Source: Hysterangium stoloniferum (taxonomy: Eukaryota; Basidiomycota; Agaricomycetes; Hysterangiales; Hysterangiaceae). From it: DNA of 64,000 nucleotides. Below are positions 1-11,763 of this stretch, piece after piece. The stretch lies in contig WHVD01000024.1 of NCBI GenBank assembly GCA_015178975.1, forward strand, positions 310,001 to 374,000. Direction: 5' to 3'. The notes beneath the pieces were generated by a model that saw only the letters and a list, made by a program, of their open reading frames with translations, did not search any database and was not told the origin of the DNA. The position numbers and the translations under genes were made by a program. The stretch's first letter is position 1, and every line of letters begins with the position of its first letter.

Positions 1-2446
1 TTTGCTGTCTACCCAGAAGTTTATGTTTTGCCCATGGACAACGTTCTCGCTACCAAGGTACATATTATCTCCATAAAATCTTACCCTCTTGCTCATTAAA
101 ATCTGCCTTTAGGGTACAGGTGTCGTCACTTCTGTCCCATCCGACTCGCCAGACGATTGGGCGACCCTCGCCGACTTGAAGAAAAAGCCCGAATTTTACG
201 GAATCGACCCAGCCTGGGCTGCCTTCGATCCCGTTCCTGTCCTCAGCACGCCAGCATACGGTGATATGACTGCCGCTGCCTTGGTCAAGCAGCTCAAGAT
301 CCAGTCGCAAAAAGACGTCAAGCAATTGGCCGAAGCGAAAGAGATTGCGTACAAGGAGGGCTTTTATTCTGGTACAATGGTTGTTGGAGAGTTCAAGGGC
401 GTGTCTGTGCAGGATGCGAAGCCCAAGGTCCGGGAGGCTATGATCAAGGCTGGTTTGGCGTTTGCCTATGCGGAGCCGGAAGGCATGATTATCAGTCGGA
501 GTAATGATGAATGTGTGGTCGCCTTGATGGACCAGTGGTACTTGGACTACGGAGAGGCGGGATGGAGGGCGCAAGCTGAAAAGTGAGTTTTTTGCCTCTA
601 GGACAAGCTACCGGCCAGTTGTTGACATCTTTTTTCCAGATTGCTTGCAAAGATGGACACTTTTGGTGAGGAGACGCGCAATGGCTTCGAAGCCGTCTTG
701 CGATGGTTGAACCAGTGGGCGTGTGCACGGACGTATGGGTTGGGATCGAAAGTTCCTTGGGATCCTACTTTCATGGTGGAGAGTTTGAGTGATTCGACCA
801 TTTATATGGCGTATTACACTGTTGCCTATCATTTGCAAGGTATCCTACCTACAGTGAAGGCTGATATACTTCAAGTGCTAACTGTGACTTTTACTAGGAG
901 GCATCGTTGACGGCTCCAAACCAGGTCCCTTGGGCATCACGCCTGATCAGATGACCGATGAAGTATGGGAATATATCTTCGTTGACGGTCCTTGGCCAAA
1001 TCCTGCTCCGCTCCCCAAAGAAAAGGCCGACATCATGAAGCATGAATTTAACTATTTCTACCCCTTTGATGTCCGCTCGTCAGGAAAGGATCTAATCCCC
1101 AATCACTTGACTTTCTCCGTGTACAACCATACTGCGATCTTCCCTGAGAAGCACTGGCCGGCCGGAATGCGAACTAATGGCCACTTGATGCTCAATGGCA
1201 AGAAGATGAGCAAGAATACTGGGAACTTCCTAACGTTGCGAGACGGTGTGAAGAAGTTCGGTGCGGACGCCACTAGGTTGGCCTTGGCCGATGCAGGTGA
1301 CGGTATCGAAGATGCCAACTTTGATGAAATGAGTGCCAATGCGATGATTTTGCGTTTGCATACTTTGTTGGAGTGGTGTTCTGTTTGTGTTTTCCTTGAC
1401 AGTTATGCTGAAATTATGGCTGATTCCTCCATTTAGGAGACTATTCAAAGTGAAGCATCTTTGAGGAGCGGGGAAAAGCAATACCACGATCGTGTGTTCG
1501 AGGAGGAAATCAAGGAGTTGATCAATACCACGCAACAACACTACGAGCGGTACGTTATATCTTGATATTTGATTGTACGGAAAGTTCATACCTTTTACTT
1601 TCACAGAATGAACTTCAAGGACGCTGTGAAGTACGGTTTCTTCGAAATGCAAATTGCACGCGATTGGTATCGCGAAATTACGGCCGACGTTGGGATGCAT
1701 GTTGATACCATTAAATACTGGATTCGCACCGCCGCATTGATAGTCCAGCCCATCATCCCCCATACCTCGGAGCATATCTGGTCGGCCATCCTCAATGAAC
1801 CCAAATCCGTTCAGTTGGCACGATGGCCCAAACCTGAGCAACCTGTCGACCGTACGATCTTGGATTCCGGCGTGTACATCCGTACGATCGTCAAATCTGT
1901 GAGAGAGTCAGAGGGACAGCTTTTGAAGAAACTCAAAAACAAAGGCGATGCACCGTACGACCCACGAAAACAGAAGAGCATTCGCATCTATGTGGCGACT
2001 CGCTTCCCGGAGTGGCAAGAGAAGACAGTGCAAGTTGTCAAGGAGTCTTATGACCCGAAGGAGGGCAAGGTGGACGACGCAAAAATCCGACAAGCGTTGA
2101 GCAAGATTGGACTCATGAAGGACAAGCGTGTGATGCCTTTTGTACAGTCCATGAAGGTTTGTGTATTTTTTTTTCTTACTTTTGTGTTGACTGTGTTGAC
2201 TGAATGCGTCACCAGGTCCGGATTACCAAGTTCGGGGGAGAGACTGCGTTCAACCGCGCTTTGCCGTTTGCTGAAGGACCGGTTTTGAAAGAAGTCTTGC
2301 CATACTTGAAGCGCAACGTCGGATTTGTAGATGCAGATGTATGGACCGTTGAGGATGCTCGGGCACAGACGGATGCAGGATTTGCAAAAACAATAATTGA
2401 TACAGCTGAGCCGGGAGCCCCCGCCTTCCAATTCCGCAATGTGTAG
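1..2446 (+). CDS. Leucyl-tRNA synthetase, cytosolic (3' part, 5' end outside window)
   Basis: Class I aminoacyl-tRNA synthetase that charges tRNA-Leu in the cytosol. The window opens inside the gene. Exon 1 ends at 57 and exon 2 runs from 113 to 582, carrying the CP1 editing-domain stretch [15 protein letters not shown]. The class I KMSKS loop appears as [10 protein letters not shown] near 1200, followed by the typical [16 protein letters not shown] helix region. The tRNA-binding anticodon domain follows (about 1620-2150) and the C-terminal extension ends at TAG 2444-2446. At least six short GT-AG introns interrupt it. The HIGH motif must lie upstream. The order of editing domain, KMSKS and long C-terminal tail fits the archaeal/eukaryotic cytosolic type, not the mitochondrial one. 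No frame break is seen. Confidence 0.93.
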
Positions 2447-3085
2447 ACACTAGGATAATAGATTTAATAGTGTAGATGCATGTAGACCTTTGGATTTCTT
2501 TCTTATAATGAGTAGCTTTTCGAGTATTAACTAATTATATTTAAAATAGCAGTCAAAAATTCAAAATAATAGCAAGGACACTATGGTCGACATTGCTATC
2601 CCTATGCACTTTTTCTATTTTATTCATGGTACAGTCGCGAAAGAAAGAGATACTTTGTTTGCAAGTTGGGACTCCGCGAGACAATGTGCACGTGCCGAGG
2701 TTCCGTGACTGGCTGAGTTTGAAAGGAGTAACAGGAAGGATTTTGAGTGAGCCGTCGCCCCCTACAGCTCGCCCACCCGCAGTACTGTAGTGCACCGCGC
2801 GTCTCAAGCCGCTACACTTTATTTTTTTTCGAACCTCATCGCAGTGAGTATTTCGACTTTCATTAACGTGTATTCTCTCTTTCTCCACGTCATCCCGACA
2901 CTTTTCGATGCTCTTCTCAATCCCCGTCGTCGTCGAGCATATTGGTGACCAACTGCCAGGCGGTGTAGGAATCGCGAGACGCGTTCCCCACCCACGCGTT
3001 CACAGCGTCCACATCGTTCTTCTACTACTTCTCCCAACTTGTTTACGTTAGATCTGCCCTCTAATCACCCTTATCATCGTTCCAG
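2447..3085. other. Intergenic spacer, LeuRS to NHP6
   Basis: About 640 bases with no convincing gene. The first 150 bases are AT-rich and probably hold the LeuRS 3' UTR. The part after 2750 is pyrimidine-rich (runs of CT and TTTTTTTTC) and is the likely NHP6 promoter and 5' leader. Short open frames here show no recognisable protein. Confidence 0.5.
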
Positions 3086-3659
3086 ATGCCCAAAGTAACT
3101 ACCAAGTCATCTAAGGTGTGTACCAACCCGCATATATTCACATATATCCTGCATCTGCTGCATGAATATGCGCTTACGCGTCTTTTCTCTTTTGAAGAAA
3201 AAGGCTGCCACTGAGAAGAAGGGCAAGAAGGGCAAGGATGGCCCCAAGCGTGCGTTGTCGGCGTACATGTTCTTCAGTCAAGACTGGAGAGAGAGAATAA
3301 AGGCTGAGAACCCCGATGCTGGCTTCGGTAGGTTTCTATCGTCCTCATCGTCGGTTTTATTGCTGACGTGGCGTGTAGGTGAGGTTGGAAAGCTCTTGGG
3401 CGCGAAATGGAAGGAACTCGACGATTCCGAGAAGAAGGTGAATATGTATTGCTGGTCGCTCATGATGTATGGCGCTGACAAACTTGATTCCAGCCATATA
3501 TCGAGCAAGCTGCTCAAGATAAAGCTCGTGCTGAGCGTGAAAAAGCTGAATACGATGTTCGTTGATGCGCCTGTTCCGTGCACCGCCATGCGTACTAACT
3601 CGCGCCTACAGGATAAGGACAAGAAGGAGGTTGCCAGCGACGACGATGACGACGAATAG
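3086..3659 (+). CDS. NHP6: HMG-box non-histone chromosomal protein, NHP6 type
   Basis: Small architectural chromatin protein that bends DNA and assists FACT-type nucleosome reorganisation in the nucleus. I splice five exons: 3086-3115, 3198-3327, 3379-3437, 3494-3556 and 3612-3659, giving 109 residues, about the usual Nhp6 length. A lysine-rich N-terminus precedes one HMG box that starts [12 protein letters not shown] and continues through the conserved [16 protein letters not shown] helix and a [17 protein letters not shown] third helix. The tail is short and acidic (DDDDDE), which yeast Nhp6 lacks but many filamentous fungal homologues have. The ATG at 3086 is chosen because it follows a pyrimidine-rich leader and gives the basic start. 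The gene lies about 640 bp after LeuRS in the same direction. Confidence 0.92.
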
Positions 3660-4009
3660 GCAATGCACGCTTGTACTTCTAACTCGGTCATTTTGAGACA
3701 TTCCTATCTCTAATTTTGCAAAGTCTGCTTTACCTTCCTTTCGCCTATGGTATTCAAATTGGTACCGGCCTCTTGCTACCCGCTGCCTATATTCGACTTT
3801 TATATGTGTATGTAGTGTAGAGCCTGTGTAAAAAGCTTGTGTGCTTGAACAGGAGCGTGAAGGTGGTGTAGGATATTGCCCAGTTGGACGAGGCGCTACG
3901 GGTCACGGTGCGGCGATCGACGGTCTGTGCCCTGGCGGAGGGTCCTATGGAAGGAGGTATTTATTACATTTATAGTCTATGTCAATTTATGTCCTTTTAG
4001 TGCATCTAA

Positions 4010-4549
4010 GTTTGTTATTCACTGAAGCAACCTAAATTTCAATGTGTATTTGATTAAAAGTCATCTACAACGAAACGTAGCTTCAAGCAACATCTTACAC
4101 GAAATACCTACCGTCACGTGAGGCGAAAGGTGAACTTGAGCATAACATAACCCTACATCAAGAGGCTGCTATGGGTATCATTTCATACAAAATGATGTAT
4201 GCCCCCTGCATCAGCACTTTTGTGCTCGCAAGTCAATACTAATTGATTACGTAGTTGATATGTTGGTTTCGAGCTTGACTTGAGGGCCTTCAATTGGAGC
4301 GCCAGCGGCAAGATCGATATCATTAGCATGCGTGCTTCGTTCCGCTGGGTAAAGCTTCTTTTGTATTGAGATCGTTGGTAATACTGAATGTGTGATATAC
4401 TGAAGCCTACATCTATGCATGTCAATCTCCTACTGACCCCTACTATTGATCGAAGCAGTAATACGCCATTATCATTGAATTAGCTGAGTTATGAAGGCCT
4501 GGAGGCTGTGAATTTTCGTCTGGCAAGTATTCGCCTTGGACTCATACGT
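4010..4549 (+). repeat. 5' flank of array unit 1
   Basis: Start of the duplicated unit that carries the MFS genes. From about 4020 the sequence matches 7130-7330 (before copy 2), and from about 4170 it matches the flanks of copies 2 and 4. Shared stretches include GCTGCTATGGGTATCA, TGGTTTCGAGCTTGACTTGA and GATCGAAGCA. It is the likely promoter region of copy 1. The stretch 3660-4010 before it holds the NHP6 3' flank and no recognised gene. Confidence 0.7.
4448..4457 (+). promoter_or_regulatory. Conserved CGAAGC element upstream of MFS copy 1
   Basis: GATCGAAGCA, 93 bp before the ATG. The same decamer or a close variant occurs before every copy of the array: 9250 (GGTCGAAGCA), 12499 (GATCGAAGCA), 22029 (GACCGAAGCA), 26377 (GATCGAAGCG), and twice before the relic (29747 and 29903). 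The core CGAAGC never changes. It may be a binding site or may just be conserved by recent common descent. Confidence 0.4.
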
Positions 4550-6956
4550 ATGGAGACTACAGAGAAGTCTAGTCAGCACGATGCCAGGCCGCTACAGGGG
4601 TGCGATGAGGGCAGCTTGCATGGTCAGGAAGCACAACATAACCTAGAGCTGAAGATGAGTCCAGTCGAGGAGAAGAGGCTATTGCGTCGAATAGATCTTT
4701 GGATTGTACCCTATTCTTCGTTGTGAGTACCCAATAACAACAGTATGAGCGAAATCCTAGTTATTTACTCTGTATGGAGACTTTACTTGCTCAGTGAGTT
4801 GGAACGGTTTAATGGTCCACTCTTTAATCTCATGTGACTGGACAGGCTTCCTTGACCGAGTAAATATCGGACAGGCCAGACTCGCTGGCTTAGAGAAGGA
4901 TCTTAACTTGCATGGGAATCAGGTGTGACCTATACTTTCTTAGCAGAGATCGTTAATCCCACCACCATCTAGTACGACATTGCATTGATGATATTTTTCG
5001 TCTCCTACATTGCGTAAGTCCCGTTATAGACGTGTCGAAGTTTCTTTGATACACATCAGGATGTATAGTTTTGAACTTCCCAGCAATTTGGTTCTGAAGA
5101 CATTTAAGCCCTCACGGTGGATATGTTTTATAATGGTTTGTTGGGCTAGTTTACAGATGCGAGTTCGTCGGTACATCTGCGAACAAAGTAAATAACGAAT
5201 TACCACAGATCAATGGGTCTGGTCAAAAATGCCAAGGAGCTATATGCCACAAGGTTTCTCCTGGGAATGTTTGAAGTAATTCTACTTCCATTTTTGCAGG
5301 CAAAGCAGTTTTTAATCAATTTCTGATCAGGCAGGACTTTTTCCTGGCCTCAATTTTCTATTTTCCACTTGGTATTCTCGTAAGGAACTCAACGTTCGTA
5401 TTGCCATATTCTTTGCAGGAGCGACGCTAGCAGGTGAGAAAATAGTCTTTATGGTTCCTTTCTCGAATTTACCAAATCACCCTAGGTGCATTCGGAGGTC
5501 TGTTGGCATTCGGAATTAGGCACATGGCAGGCGTAGGTGGCAAAGGCGGCTGGGCATGGATGTATGCCCTTACTGTACATACCCAATCACAATCTTATCC
5601 TTTCACAGCTTCATCCTGGAAGGGCTTCTTACCCTCATCTGCGCTCTTCCAGCTCCGTGGCTCGTCCAGGATTTTCCGCACTATAGCAAACTCCTTACGC
5701 CCACAGAGAAGGCAAAGTGGCTGCATAGACTTAACGTTTCTCAGGGAGTAACGAATGCACCCTTACCGTTTACAACGAAGCAGGTATGGAGGGCTCTGAC
5801 GGATTGGAAGACGTATATTTATTCTTTGATGAGCCTCTGTGAGTTGCCCATGGAGTATTGCTTGGATGGTCATTTATATGACCTTAGCGATTGCTCAACC
5901 TTTTTACTCGCTTTCCTTGTTTGCACCATCGATTAGTAAGGCCTAGTGTGGTTATTTTTTGATTTTCCTACCAAGCTGTCCACCATATAGTTGCTGCGCT
6001 GGGTTTCACCAATGCCGCTGCAAGTGCCCTTTCTGCTGCGCCGTACGCTCTGGGAACAGTTGTCATAATCACAATGGGCGCAGTCAGCGACCGGCTCTCC
6101 ATAAGGTCACCCTTTATTACCATTATGTATAGCTTGTTTCGTTACTACCCGACGATGCCTTCGTTGACAGTTAGACAGGATGCTCTTATCTGTTATAGGA
6201 TATACCATCCTCTTGTGCGATGTTTCTCCAACCGTAAAATTCGTGGCAATTTTCATTACCGTTATTGGAGCCGGTCCTTGCACTCCGGTGGCTATAACAT
6301 TGGTTGTAAGTAATTAGTTTGTCTTATAGCCAATAAGGCATCGACGATGAACATCACGCGTAGGGAAATAAGTGAGCGATATTTAATTCTTCACCTCAAT
6401 ACCATCCTTTATTTGGTGCAGTTTCGGTCCAATGTACACTCGCGCGGCAGTTATGGGTACTGTACTTGTCTTTCACCTTGATCATGACAATTTAATATTT
6501 AATCAAAACATTCAAATAACAGGGATATATTTCAGTTGCGGTAACTGCGGGGGAATAATAGCATCAAACGTATATCCCATTGGGGATGCCCCAAAATACA
6601 TTCGTGGTCACGCCACTGCTCTAGGATTTTCTGTACGTACCTTCTTGTTTTACACGTAAGTGGTGCGATTTAATGGGGTGCAGTGTCTTGCCATCGTCCT
6701 AAATGCCTTCATGGGTTTCTACAACAAGCAAGAAAATGCCCGAAGAGACAGGATATATGGCGTTCCTAACCCTGATGGCAGCGATTGCAGTCCTGTATGT
6801 GCCGATGATCCTGTTCAGATGAAGAAATGGGGTTTAGAAGGGATGTCTAAGCAAGAAATCATTGAGCTGGGAGACCAACACCCTGCATTTAGGTACGATA
6901 TCTGTTGCTCAATCCGGAGGAATACTTATTCAATTTATATTAGGTATATGGTTTAA
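4550..6956 (+). CDS. MFS transporter, Dal5/allantoate permease family, array copy 1
   Basis: Predicted plasma-membrane proton symporter of the anion:cation symporter branch (allantoate, nicotinate and other organic acids or vitamins in characterised relatives); the substrate here is unknown. Splicing by eye gives 17 exons: 4550-4722, 4780-4793, 4846-4922, 4973-5013, 5069-5158, 5209-5275, 5331-5433, 5486-5561, 5609-5838, 5888-5935, 5991-6126, 6179-6305, 6364-6371, 6422-6456, 6523-6632, 6684-6892 and 6944-6956. They sum to 1557 nt, or 518 residues, normal for the family. Motifs seen are RRIDLWIVPYSSL into LLYLLSFLDRVNIGQA (first helix and family loop), FELPSNLVLK, ATRFLLGMFEAGLFPG, GFTNAAASALSAAPYALGT, VSDRLSIRSP and the C-terminal SNVYPIGDAPKYIRGH. 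The start is the first ATG in frame. One intron (5159-5208) would need a GC donor. Frame is open throughout. Confidence 0.85.
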
Positions 6957-7326
6957 GATTCTCACGCAAGTCATTGGCTTGGTTTTCTTGTGGAAATTGA
7001 TACTATAACTATTTGAAGTTGTGCTATTGGTACTTCAACTTCATTTCTTTCCAAATTATGTTGAAGAGTAGCTCACATCTCGGGTTTGAATTGGAGTATT
7101 CACTGGCTAGTCATGTAATTTTGTGATTCGATGAAGCAACCTGAGTAAATTTTAATGTGTATTTGATTAGAGTAAAAGTCGTGTACAACGAAACATAACT
7201 TCAAAACAACATGTTCTTACTACACATTCCAACTCGTGATCCGAAAGCTCCTCAACGCATTAATGTGCGACATATATGTTTGTTTGCCAACTTGACCCTT
7301 ACATCAGGAAGCTGTTATGGGTATCA

Positions 7327-8920
7327 GCCAAGTTTACCAAAAATCCACTAACTGACGGTGGAGGCAGCCACACTCCGAAACTATACAACAGGGAACACGA
7401 CGGTAACTCAATAGAGGCTATAACATAACACGAACAGTGAAAAAGCTAGAGCATTCGCCGGCATCCCCAACATAGTATTGAAGGTGTTTGTCAATACCAT
7501 CGCGCCACTACTGTTCAAATGCCTGCATGCCGTATTATGTCTCAACTACTTCCCTAAAGCATGGCAAGAATGGATAGCAATAGTGTTACGCAAGCCTGGC
7601 CGTTCCGAATACACAATTCCCAAGTCGTACCGGCTAATTGCACTTTATGCAACCATGGGGAAGATAACATCTAGGTTCATCACACATCACAGTAAATCAA
7701 TGCCGCCGCCACCCTCACATCCACTTTGGATGGATGCCTGGCCACGAAGGCGCAGCCTGTAACGAATTAGCTGACCAGTACGCTAAGACTACTGCTGAAG
7801 GGAGCTAATCACACGGAAGGCTTTTGCCCCACCTCTGCACTCTCGCCTACCCACTAGCACGGTAGCACTTAAAGTGCATCATAGGCCTACACAATTGGCA
7901 AGGTGGGTGAAACTCTGGAAACTCTCCCCAAAATACCCCCGTATGCAGAAAATCGACAAGTCTCTGCCCAGTCGACGCACCTTCAAAACGCTCACTACTC
8001 TGCCCCAAACCAGCATCCTCGCTCGGCTGTGGCGGGTCGTGTCGCACTCAACACCTTTTTGCTACAAAAAATCAAGGCAGTTGACTCAATCCTCTGCACT
8101 ATGTCGTCCTCCTGAGACCATCGCATACTACTTCCTTCAATGAAAATGATACACAGAACCATACGCGTCCTTCGACGCGCCGCTGGCAAGGCCACATACT
8201 TGCTATCCAGACTTCTTAGCGAATCAGACAATCTCACTCACGCTCAAATATATCGCGAGAACGGTCAGGTTCAGAGACTACTTAGACGTTGCTCTAGACT
8301 GATAGGTCTTATTCAAACCCGCCTCCCTCTTACTAATTGCCACTCGCCACAGGCCAGGCTCTGCCATCGTTACCCCACGCCGCTCCTCCTCCCGATCCGT
8401 TCGTCACTGCCTATATCACCGCTGCCCTCCCCGTCTAGTGAATCCGCCTCTACGATGACGCTCGTCTTCCGTCGTCACCCATCGCCTCCATCTGGGAATG
8501 GCAACATCCCATGCCTCCCCGGCTCGCATTTCAGTCTTTTTGCCACTCACACACCTCTTTAATCTCCTCCTATCGAACGACTTGCCCTTCTTGCTTGTGT
8601 AGTCCCCCATGTAATACAAATTCCGACTGGCTCTGCACTCGAGATATGGGGAGTTCAGACTACCACTGGGGGATCAGTGGTGGGATCCATTCATCACTCA
8701 ATCCATGGCAGCATATGTCCAAAATGGTTGGCAGGTTTAGAACCATGTCTCCTGTCCCCCGAGGGCCGAGCGCACCTCAGTGGAAATATGTTTTCGTTAT
8801 TATTCTTTATTGCTTTACACGGGAGCACTCTAGGATAGTCACTATGTAATCTACTGTCGTACGGTACATCACTAAGCGCACTAGCGCTTCCAGCACTTAA
8901 ATTAATCATCTCTCTGCTGT
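7327..8920 (+). mobile_element. Decayed non-LTR (LINE) retrotransposon fragment with internal deletion
   Basis: It sits inside the 5' flank of array unit 2, splitting sequence that is continuous before copy 1. The bases GTATCA stand at both edges (7321-7326 and 8921-8926), consistent with a short target-site duplication. From about 7440 to 7690 a reverse-transcriptase stretch is readable: GIPNIVLK, then YFPKAWQEWIAIVLRKPGRSEYTIPKSYRLIALYATMGK, which is the fingers/palm region of LINE reverse transcriptases. After about 7715 the frame jumps to an RNase H end (WMPGHEGAACNELADQYAK) and then to the C-terminal cysteine-region type sequence of fungal LINEs, in three frames up to about 8290. The catalytic YADD part is missing. 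The rest to 8920 is probably 3' UTR. Broken by stops and frameshifts; not active. Confidence 0.75.
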
Positions 8921-9350
8921 GTATCATTTCATACAAAATAATATGCCAATGTATTTTTAGTACTTCTGTGCGCCATCATGGTGCGAGCCAATATGGTAAC
9001 TAAATGATGAATTAATATGTTGGTTTCGAGCTTGACTTGAGGACCTTCAATTGGACCGCCAGCGTCAACATTGATATGCGTCCTTCCTTCCGCTCTTTTA
9101 CATTAATATACTGAATGTGTATATACACTTGAGATACTGAAGCTCACATCTATGAATGTCAATTTCCTAACATGCCCTGATAAATATTTAGAATTGTCAA
9201 TACAGAGGAAAGTTGTGGGGTATGTGCCCACGGGTTCATGCCTTGTATCGGTCGAAGCAGCAATACGTCATCTTAACTGAATGAACTACGTTATGAAGGT
9301 CTGGAGGTCGTGAATTTCGTCTGGCAAATATTCGCCTTGGACTTATACGT
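8921..9350 (+). repeat. 5' flank of array unit 2 (continuation after LINE)
   Basis: Matches the flank of copy 1 from about 4170 to 4549, including GTATCATTTCATACAAAA, the TGGTTTCGAGCTTGACTTGA stretch and the CGAAGC element at 9250-9259. It carries about 70 extra bases (9175-9240) that the copy 1 flank lacks. No separate gene is seen. Confidence 0.65.
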
Positions 9351-11763
9351 ATGGAGGCTGCAGAGAAATCTAGTCAGCACGACGCCAGGCCGCTACAGGG
9401 GTGCGACGAGGGCAGCTTGCATGGTCAGGAAGCACAGTATAACCTGGAGCTGAAGATGAGCCCAGCCGAGGAGAAGAGGCTATTGCGTCGAATAGATCTT
9501 TGGATTGTACCCTATTCTTCGTTGTGAGTGTCCGACAACAGTATGAACGAAATCCTAGTTATTTATGCTGTATGGAGACTTTACTTGCTCAGTTAGTTGG
9601 AACGGTTTAATGGTCCACTCTTTAATCTCATGTGACTGGACAGGCTTCCTTGACCGAGTAAATATCGGACAGGCCAGACTCGCTGGCTTAGAGAAGGATC
9701 TTAACTTGCATGGGAGTCAGGTGTGACCTATACTTTCTTAGCAGAAATCGTCAGTCCGACCAATCATCCAGTACGACATTGCATTAACGATATTCTTCAT
9801 CTCCTACGCCGCGTAAGTCCCCTCATAGACATCTAAAAGCTTTAGAAAAATTTAGCTATGTATAGTTTTGAGCTTCCTAGCAATTTGGTTCTGAAGAAAT
9901 TGAGGCCCTCACGTTGGATATGTTTTATAATGGTTTGTTGGGCTATTTTACAGATGTGAATCCGTCTTTACATTTGTGAACGAAGTAAATAACGAATTAT
10001 CATAGATCGATGGGACTGGTCAATAATGCCAAGGGCCTATATGCCACAAGATGGCTCCTGGGAATGTTTGAAGTAAGTTTACTTCTTCATTTTTCGTAGC
10101 AAAGGCGATTTTTAATCAAATTTTGACCAGGCGGGACTTTTCCCTGGCCTTAATTTGCTATTTTCCACTTGGTATACCCGTAATGAACTCAACGTTCGTG
10201 TCTCCATATTCTTTGCAGGAGCGACGCTAGCAGGCGAGAAAATAGTCTTTATGGTTCCTTCCTCGAATTTACCAAATCACGCTAGGTGCATTCGGAGGTC
10301 TGTTGGCATTCGGAATTAGGCACATGGCAGGCGTAGGTGGCAAAGGCGGCTGGGCATGGATGTATGCCTTTGTTCTCCATACTTCAATCACGATCTTACT
10401 CCTCCCATAGCTTCATCCTCGAGGGGCTTGTTACCCTCATCTGCGCTCTTCCGGCTCCTTGGCTCATCCAGGATTTCCCGCAATATAGCAACCTCCTCAC
10501 GCCCACGGAGAAGGCAAAGTGGCTGCACAGACTTAATGTTTCTCAAGGAGTAACGAATGCACCCTTACCGTTTACAACGAAGCAGGTGTGGAGGGCTCTG
10601 ACGGATTGGAAGACGTACATTTATTCTTTGATGTACCTCTGTGAGTTCCCCATGGAGTATTGCTTGGATGATCATTCATAGGGCGTTAGCTATTGTTCAA
10701 CCTTTTTACTCGCTTTCTTTGTTTTCACCATCGATTAGTAAGTACTAATGTGTTTATTTTGACTTTCCTACTGAGGTATCTACCATATAGTTTCTGCGCT
10801 GGGTTTCACCAATGCCGCTGCAAGTGCCCTTTCTGCTGCGCCGTACGCTCTGGGAACAATTGTTACAATCACAATGGGCGCAATCAGCGACCGACTCTCC
10901 ATGAGGTCACCCATTATTGGTATTATGTACGGCTCGTTTTGTTACTACCTGACGATAGTTTCGTTGACAGTTCGACAGGATGCTCTTATCTGTTATAGGA
11001 TATACCATCCTCTTGTGTGATGTTTCCCCAGCCGTAAAATTCATGGCAGTTTTCATTACTGTTGTTGGAGCCAATTCTTCCATTCCGACGGCTATAACAT
11101 TCGTTGTAAGTAATTATTCTTCTTATAGCCCTTGAGGCAATCGACGATGAACATCACACATAGGGAAATAAGTAAGTGATATTTAATGCTTCACCTTAAT
11201 ACCATCCTTTATTTGGTGCAGTTTCGGTCCAATGTACACTCGCGCGGCAGCTATGGGTACTGTTCCTGCTTTTGGCCTTGATCATGACAATTTTGTATTT
11301 ATCAAAATATTCAAATGGCAGGGCTATTTTTCAGCTTCAGTAACATCGGGGGAATAATAGCATCAAACGTATATCCCATCGGGGATGCCCCGAAATACAT
11401 TCGTGGCCACGCCATTGCCCTAGGATTTTCCGTACGTACCTTATATTCAGTCTTTCGTATACGTAAGTGGTACGAATGAATGTGGTGCAGTGTCTTGCCA
11501 TCGTCACAAGTGCCTTCATGGGTTTCTACAACATGCAAGAAAATGCCCGAAAAGATAGGATATATGGCGTTCCTGACCTCGATGGCAGTGATTGTAGTCC
11601 TGTTCATGCCGATGATCCTGTACGGATGAAAAAATGGGGTTTGGAAGGGATGTCTAAGCGAGAGATAATTGAGCTGGGAGACAAACATCCTGCATTTAGG
11701 TACGATATCTGTTGCTCAATCCGGAGGAATACTTATTCAATTTATATTAGGTATATGATTTAA
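9351..11763 (+). CDS. MFS transporter, Dal5/allantoate permease family, array copy 2
   Basis: Second array member, same 17-exon plan as copy 1, open in every exon I checked. The protein starts MEAAEKSSQHDARP and ends HPAFRYMI. The micro-exon 2 donor is GTTAGT, not GTGAGT. The intron after the GATLAG segment has a GC donor (10234), where copy 1 has GT. Exon 16 is close to copy 3 (NMQENARKDRIYGVPDLDGSD), but the last intron and 3' flank (about 11697-11865) are nearly identical to copy 1 (6890-7058), with one base different around the stop. This suggests gene conversion. Expression would depend on a flank interrupted by the LINE relic about 430 bp upstream. Likely functional; substrate unknown. 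Confidence 0.82.

Noticed and set aside
8300-8570. Separate protein gene in the 140-codon frame 8140-8562
   Set aside because: Its first third is the end of the LINE protein and the rest is pyrimidine-rich, probably the element's 3' UTR.
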